Positions 60,350 through 64,000 of a stretch of DNA of 64,000 nucleotides are shown here, piece after piece; position 1 is the stretch's first letter; each line of letters begins with the position of its first letter. The notes under the pieces were generated by a model. The model saw only the letters and a list, made by a program, of their open reading frames with translations, was not told the origin of the DNA and did no database searches. The stretch comes from Synergistaceae bacterium (GTDB lineage: Bacteria > Synergistota > Synergistia > Synergistales > Aminobacteriaceae), in assembly GCA_031267575.1 (NCBI GenBank), contig JAIRYN010000031.1, positions 1-64,000 on the forward strand. Direction: 5' to 3'. A program made the translations under genes and the position numbers.

Positions 60350-62395
60350 ATGGCTCAGGTAACGGATCAGGTCAATTTAGATGTAGGATCAGACGTAGGA
60401 TTAGATGTAGGAATGGTAACCGATATCGATGTGGAGGAAATTAAAAGGCAATACGACAGTGAATCGCGGTTTCGAGCCCCTAGGGGCTGGGTAGGTATGC
60501 TTGTCAATATATTTGCCGTGGCTATGTCGCTTTTTCATCTTTACACATCGGCTTTTGGATTATTACTGGAGATGCGGCAGCGTGCGATACACCTCTTTTT
60601 CGTTTTGGTGCTGGTGTTTCTGCTCTATCCCATGAACTCTAAGAGTTCCAAAACTCGTATTCCCTGGTACGATTGGCTCATGGCGGCTCTTGGGGCCGTT
60701 GTCACGTTGTACATAGTCTTCGAGTTTTACCCCGTGTTAGGACAGGCAGGACTTCTGACGGGGCTCCTCGGAAAACTGACGGGGAACGAGTTTTACTCCA
60801 TGATAGTACGAGCGGGGTTGCCCAGCTCTACGGACTTGGCGATCGGTTGTCTGGGGATAGTGATGGTTCTGGAGGCGACCCGGCGGGTTTCTAACCCCGT
60901 ATTGCCGGTCATCGCGATTTTCTTTATTCTCTATTGCGCTTTCGGGCGCTCTGCCCCCGCCCTTTTCCAGCATCGAGGTTACAATTTTTACCGCATCATC
61001 AACCATATGTACCTGGGAACGGAGGGGGTCTTTGGGACGCCTCTGGCGGTATCTGCCACATTTGTGTTCATGTTCGTTCTCTTCGGCACGATCGTGGAAC
61101 AAACCGGATTGGGCAGGTATATCATCGACCTGTCTATGGCTCTGGCCGGTTGGTCGGCGGGCGGACCCGCCAAGGTGGCCGTGGTCAGTTCGGGCATCAT
61201 GGGAACCATCTCCGGCTCTTCCGTGGCCAACGTTTGCACTACGGGCATGTTTACCATTCCCTTGATGAAAAGCGTGGGGTATCAACCTCATTTCGCCGGA
61301 GCCGTGGAGGCCGTGGCGTCCACGGGAGGGCAGATTATGCCGCCCGTAATGGGAGCGGCCGCCTTCATCATGGCTCAGACCATGGGAATTTCCTATTTGG
61401 AAGTAGCCTTGGCTGCGGTGGTGCCTGCCTTGTTGTACTATATCGCCGTCATCGTTCAGGTCCATTTCGAGGCTACGCGCCTAGGTTTATTGGGTCTTTC
61501 TCGGGACAGGCTTCCGAGCCTGAAAAAACTCATCCTTGAACGAGGCCACTTGCTTCTCCCCCTGGGGGGCATTGTCTACTTCCTCGTGGCGGGTTACACG
61601 CCTCTCAAAGCGGCGTTTTACGGTATTCTCCTCACGGTGCTCACCTCCTATATGAGGCGAGATACTTGGTTGACTCCGCAAAAGCTATGGAATGGGCTCG
61701 TCAACGGAGCGAGAAGCTCCCTGGGTGTGGCCTGTGCCTGCGCCACGGTGGGAATCATTATCGGAACCGCGACGCTGACGGGGTTAGGGCTGAAGTTGGC
61801 TCATGCTATTGTAACTATGGCGGGCGGAAGTCTGTTTTTGACCTTGGTCTTCACTATGGTGGCCTCCATCTTTTTGGGCATGGGTTTACCCACCACGGCA
61901 AACTTCATCGTGACAAGCACCATGGCGGCCCCGGCTCTGATCAGATTGGGGATTCCCGAAATGGCCGCCTATATGTTTGTGCTCTACTTCGGCATCGCGG
62001 CTGATTTGACTCCTCCCGTGGCTCTCGCGGCCTACGCCGGGGCGGGCATCGCCAGAGCTGACCCTATGAAGACGGGCATCACCGCCACGAAGCTGGCTCT
62101 AGCGGGATTCCTCGTCCCCTATATTTACGCCTACAATCCCATATTGGTTTTAGTGGGCTTCGAACCGTTCGTGTTTTCCCAGGCCGTTGTGACGGCTTTG
62201 ATCGGGGTGTTCCTGTTGGGGATGGCTACCATAGGCTACTACAAGGCGCCTTTGAACGGGTTTTTGCGGATCTTGGCGTTGGGCGGCGCTTTGGGGCTGA
62301 TGATCCCGGGCTGGAAATCCGACCTGACGGGCTTGGTCGTGTTGATTTTCCTGTGGTTCGCGCAGACGGAAAAAGTGAAAAGGAAACTGAGTTAG
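60350..62395 (+). CDS. TRAP transporter fused permease (4TM-12TM)
   Basis: 681 residues, about 16 membrane segments: the small (DctQ-like) and large (DctM-like) TRAP subunits fused, as in TAXI-type systems. Typical DctM stretches are SGSSVANVCTTGMFTIPLMKSVGY, AVEAVASTGGQIMPPVMGAAAF, LGMGLPTTANFIVTSTMAAPAL and FGIAADLTPPVALAAYAGAGIA. ATG 60350 follows AAAGGATC. The N-terminus contains a 12-bp in-frame repeat (60380-60415, DVGSDVGLDVG). Substrate unknown; TRAP systems take up organic acids and some amino acids using a Na+ or H+ gradient and need a binding protein, which must lie elsewhere. Confidence 0.93.
   Translation: MAQVTDQVNLDVGSDVGLDVGMVTDIDVEEIKRQYDSESRFRAPRGWVGMLVNIFAVAMSLFHLYTSAFGLLLEMRQRAIHLFFVLVLVFLLYPMNSKSSKTRIPWYDWLMAALGAVVTLYIVFEFYPVLGQAGLLTGLLGKLTGNEFYSMIVRAGLPSSTDLAIGCLGIVMVLEATRRVSNPVLPVIAIFFILYCAFGRSAPALFQHRGYNFYRIINHMYLGTEGVFGTPLAVSATFVFMFVLFGTIVEQTGLGRYIIDLSMALAGWSAGGPAKVAVVSSGIMGTISGSSVANVCTTGMFTIPLMKSVGYQPHFAGAVEAVASTGGQIMPPVMGAAAFIMAQTMGISYLEVALAAVVPALLYYIAVIVQVHFEATRLGLLGLSRDRLPSLKKLILERGHLLLPLGGIVYFLVAGYTPLKAAFYGILLTVLTSYMRRDTWLTPQKLWNGLVNGARSSLGVACACATVGIIIGTATLTGLGLKLAHAIVTMAGGSLFLTLVFTMVASIFLGMGLPTTANFIVTSTMAAPALIRLGIPEMAAYMFVLYFGIAADLTPPVALAAYAGAGIARADPMKTGITATKLALAGFLVPYIYAYNPILVLVGFEPFVFSQAVVTALIGVFLLGMATIGYYKAPLNGFLRILALGGALGLMIPGWKSDLTGLVVLIFLWFAQTEKVKRKLS
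60380..60415 (+). repeat. 12-bp in-frame tandem repeat, 3 copies, at the TRAP N-terminus
   Basis: gatgtaggatca, gacgtaggatta, gatgtaggaatg: encodes Asp-Val-Gly-x three times in the cytoplasmic tail before the first helix. Confidence 0.9.
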
Positions 62396-62554
62396 GGGAA
62401 AAGACCATTGATGGTTTTAGTGGAGTGATGTATATTAGATAGGAGTAAGGGAGTAAGGTGGAGTGTGGCCTCTGGATTCGATATTTTTTCGGAAGCCATA
62501 AACTGAAGTAAGTTGAAGATAAGCCATAGATAGCTATAGAATGGAGGGTCTCCG

Positions 62555-63517
62555 ATGCAGGAAGTGAAGAAGGTTATAACTGAGGTCGGAACAAATGAAT
62601 GGCAGGTTGTGGTCTTCTTCTTAGGAGAGCAATCTTTTGCTATAAATGTGGACAAGACGCGGGAGATACTTCGCTGGCCGGGGTGTCGGGTTATTCCTGA
62701 TACTCCTAGCGCGATGATCGGAATCACCTCCGTTAGAGGCGAAGTGTTGCCCCTGGTGGACCTTCGTGTGTTTCTGAACGTGGACTCCCACGTGGAGAGA
62801 GAACAGTGCAAGGTGATCATTGCCGAGTTTAATGAAGTGAAGTTGGGCTTCGTGGTGGACGCGGTGGAGCGGATCTACCGCATCAACTCCGAGGACCTGG
62901 ATTCGACCTTGACGGGTAAATATTTAGGCGAGTGGATTCTTTACGTCATCAAGAGGGATGCGCGAAACGTGCTTCTTCTGGACTATGAGGCCATCGTCCA
63001 GGCTATCAGCCCTCAGCTCGCTATGCACCAGAAGCTAGACCTGACGGCGGCTCAAACTGTGATTAAGGGCCTAGGGGATCTTTCACAATACCATATCATT
63101 ATTGCCGAAGACTCGCCCTTGATACGTAAGCAGATCAAGGATTCCATGGAAGCGGGCGGTTTTATCAATCTTAGAATTTGCGCGGACGGGAAAGAGGCCT
63201 ATGACTGTATTATGGAGGAAGATATTCACTACGACGTCCTCATTACGGATGTGGAGATGCCGCGCCTGGACGGGCTCGCGTTGACGAGACGCCTCAAGGA
63301 AAACGCCGCTACGCGAGATCTTCCGATTATTGTTTTCTCCTCCATCATGGCCCAGGACATTAAGACCAAGGCCGCCAGCGTAGGGGCTAAGTACCAGATC
63401 ACCAAGCCGGAGATTTCTCAACTGGTGGAATACGTGGCGAAAGTCATCAAAGAAGAGCGACAAAAGCTGGAAGAGCGACAGACGGCGGAAGAAGAGCAAA
63501 AGAGCGCAGTTGCCTGA
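62555..63517 (+). CDS. cheV: CheV-type chemotaxis coupling protein (CheW + receiver)
   Basis: 320 residues. N-terminal CheW domain (residues about 15-160; WQVVVFFLGEQSFAINVDKTREIL, IGITSVRGEVLPLVDLRVFL) and C-terminal receiver domain (about 180-300) with the acidic pair IIAEDSPLIRKQI, phospho-acceptor Asp in VLITDVEMPRLDGL, conserved Ser in VFSS and Lys in YQITKPE. It links chemoreceptors to CheA and is tuned by phosphorylation. GGAGG is upstream. The C-terminal tail is Glu-rich. Marks the cell as likely motile. Confidence 0.93.
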   Translation: MQEVKKVITEVGTNEWQVVVFFLGEQSFAINVDKTREILRWPGCRVIPDTPSAMIGITSVRGEVLPLVDLRVFLNVDSHVEREQCKVIIAEFNEVKLGFVVDAVERIYRINSEDLDSTLTGKYLGEWILYVIKRDARNVLLLDYEAIVQAISPQLAMHQKLDLTAAQTVIKGLGDLSQYHIIIAEDSPLIRKQIKDSMEAGGFINLRICADGKEAYDCIMEEDIHYDVLITDVEMPRLDGLALTRRLKENAATRDLPIIVFSSIMAQDIKTKAASVGAKYQITKPEISQLVEYVAKVIKEERQKLEERQTAEEEQKSAVA

Positions 63518-63563
63518 GGAATCTGAAATCCGATGGAACCGCTGGAATGGGATAGGAGATAAG

Positions 63564-64000
63564 GTGTTGCGCTACTGGAATTCGGATCTGGATCTGGAGA
63601 TCGCTTCGTGGTTCCCCTTCGGGGTGGACTACAAGCTGATCTCTATTAATTCACTGCATAGTTCTCAACTGAAAAGAATAGCCGCCTTGTGCCTAGAGGT
63701 GGGAAGCGAGTTTTTTTTCATGACGTCGATGCTCAGCGGTTGCGTAGGTAGCTTGATGCGTGATAATTTTTACAAATACAACGCGGCTAATGGTATCAGT
63801 TTGGGGTTTATGATGCTTTTGGGCTACTCTCCAGAGATGGAGAAACTGCTGGGCCATAATTTTGCCGACCAGAAGGATATCAAGGCGGGGGTAGCGTTTT
63901 GTTCTCTGTGGAACAAAACGTTGCTTCTCGAAAATATGAAGGTTATCGTTTTGGTCAGCGATAGCGTTTTGTTCAGCGAAGAGGAGTTTTTGAGTAATTT
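63564..64000 (+). CDS. Partial gene of unknown function at the right edge
   Basis: Open from GTG 63564 (or TTG 63567) to the window end, 145 codons, with AGGAG just upstream. The predicted protein begins VLRYWNSDLDLEIASWFPFG and includes LCLEVGSEFFFMTSMLSGCV and GISLGFMMLLGYSPEMEKLLG. I recognise no family. It follows cheV by 46 bases on the same strand, so a link to signalling or chemotaxis is possible but not shown. Confidence 0.7.
   Translation, partial: MLRYWNSDLDLEIASWFPFGVDYKLISINSLHSSQLKRIAALCLEVGSEFFFMTSMLSGCVGSLMRDNFYKYNAANGISLGFMMLLGYSPEMEKLLGHNFADQKDIKAGVAFCSLWNKTLLLENMKVIVLVSDSVLFSEEEFLSN

Overview
The window looks like chromosomal DNA of a Synergistota bacterium: an anaerobic, amino-acid- and acid-fermenting, Gram-negative-type cell. 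The best marker is a shared C-terminal tail (glycine-rich stretch, Gly-Cys-Asp, one hydrophobic segment, basic end) on three secreted proteins ending at 1544, 5842 and 41019. It matches my recollection of the Synergistota 'Synerg-CTERM' sorting signal. The gene content agrees: a Na+-pumping acyl-CoA decarboxylase, citrate lyase maturation genes, 5-oxoproline and histidine catabolism, formate-THF ligase, a TRAP transporter and CheV. All calls come from reading the sequence; no database search was run.

Layout. 1-213: 5' part of an IS605-type tnpB running off the left edge. 0.5-1.3 kb: SMUG-type uracil-DNA glycosylase. 1.5-7.7 kb: two translationally coupled surface proteins. 7.8-10.5 kb: YyaL-like thioredoxin-domain protein and a HAD phosphatase. 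10.9-16.1 kb: degenerate-GGDEF membrane protein, tandem metallophosphoesterases, DUF4139 protein. 16.1-19.6 kb: GntR regulator with citC-citX-citG. 19.6-24.5 kb: gmk-rpoZ-coaBC-priA-like-pcm. 24.7-29.1 kb: queT, pxpB-pxpC-pxpA, a HicB-like gene and a D-glutamate cyclase-family gene. 29.2-31.6 kb: fhs and a prepilin. 32.3-37.6 kb: GntP permease with CoA-transferase, a ZIP transporter, hutI. 37.7-41.2 kb: a ModA-like protein and a surface protein. 41.3-45.1 kb: decarboxylase operon. 45.3-47.7 kb: pyrR-(pyrE relic)-uraA behind a PyrR attenuator. 47.8-51.2 kb: an overlapping three-gene operon predicted to make and use polyprenyl-phosphate-ribose. 52.0-58.4 kb: two large secreted repeat proteins. 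58.6-62.4 kb: dipeptidase, DUF1850 and TRAP permease with a tnpB relic. 62.5 kb to the end: cheV and a partial unknown gene.

How genes work together. CitC, CitX and CitG mature citrate lyase, but no lyase subunits are present. PxpABC plus the D-glutamate cyclase-family protein form a 5-oxoproline/glutamate salvage block. GntP plus CoA-transferase would import and activate a short-chain acid. The decarboxylase turns an acyl-CoA decarboxylation into a Na+ gradient. PyrR/UraA beside a decayed pyrE points to uracil salvage.

Two observations stand out. First, short direct tandem duplications (7-35 bp units, 2-6 copies) occur throughout; many cover or abut stop codons, while those inside genes are always multiples of three. 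Second, the UbiA / HAD-GtrA / multi-membrane-span operon at 47.8-51.2 kb resembles the mycobacterial decaprenylphosphoryl-ribose pathway and may be an unrecognised pentose-glycosylation system.
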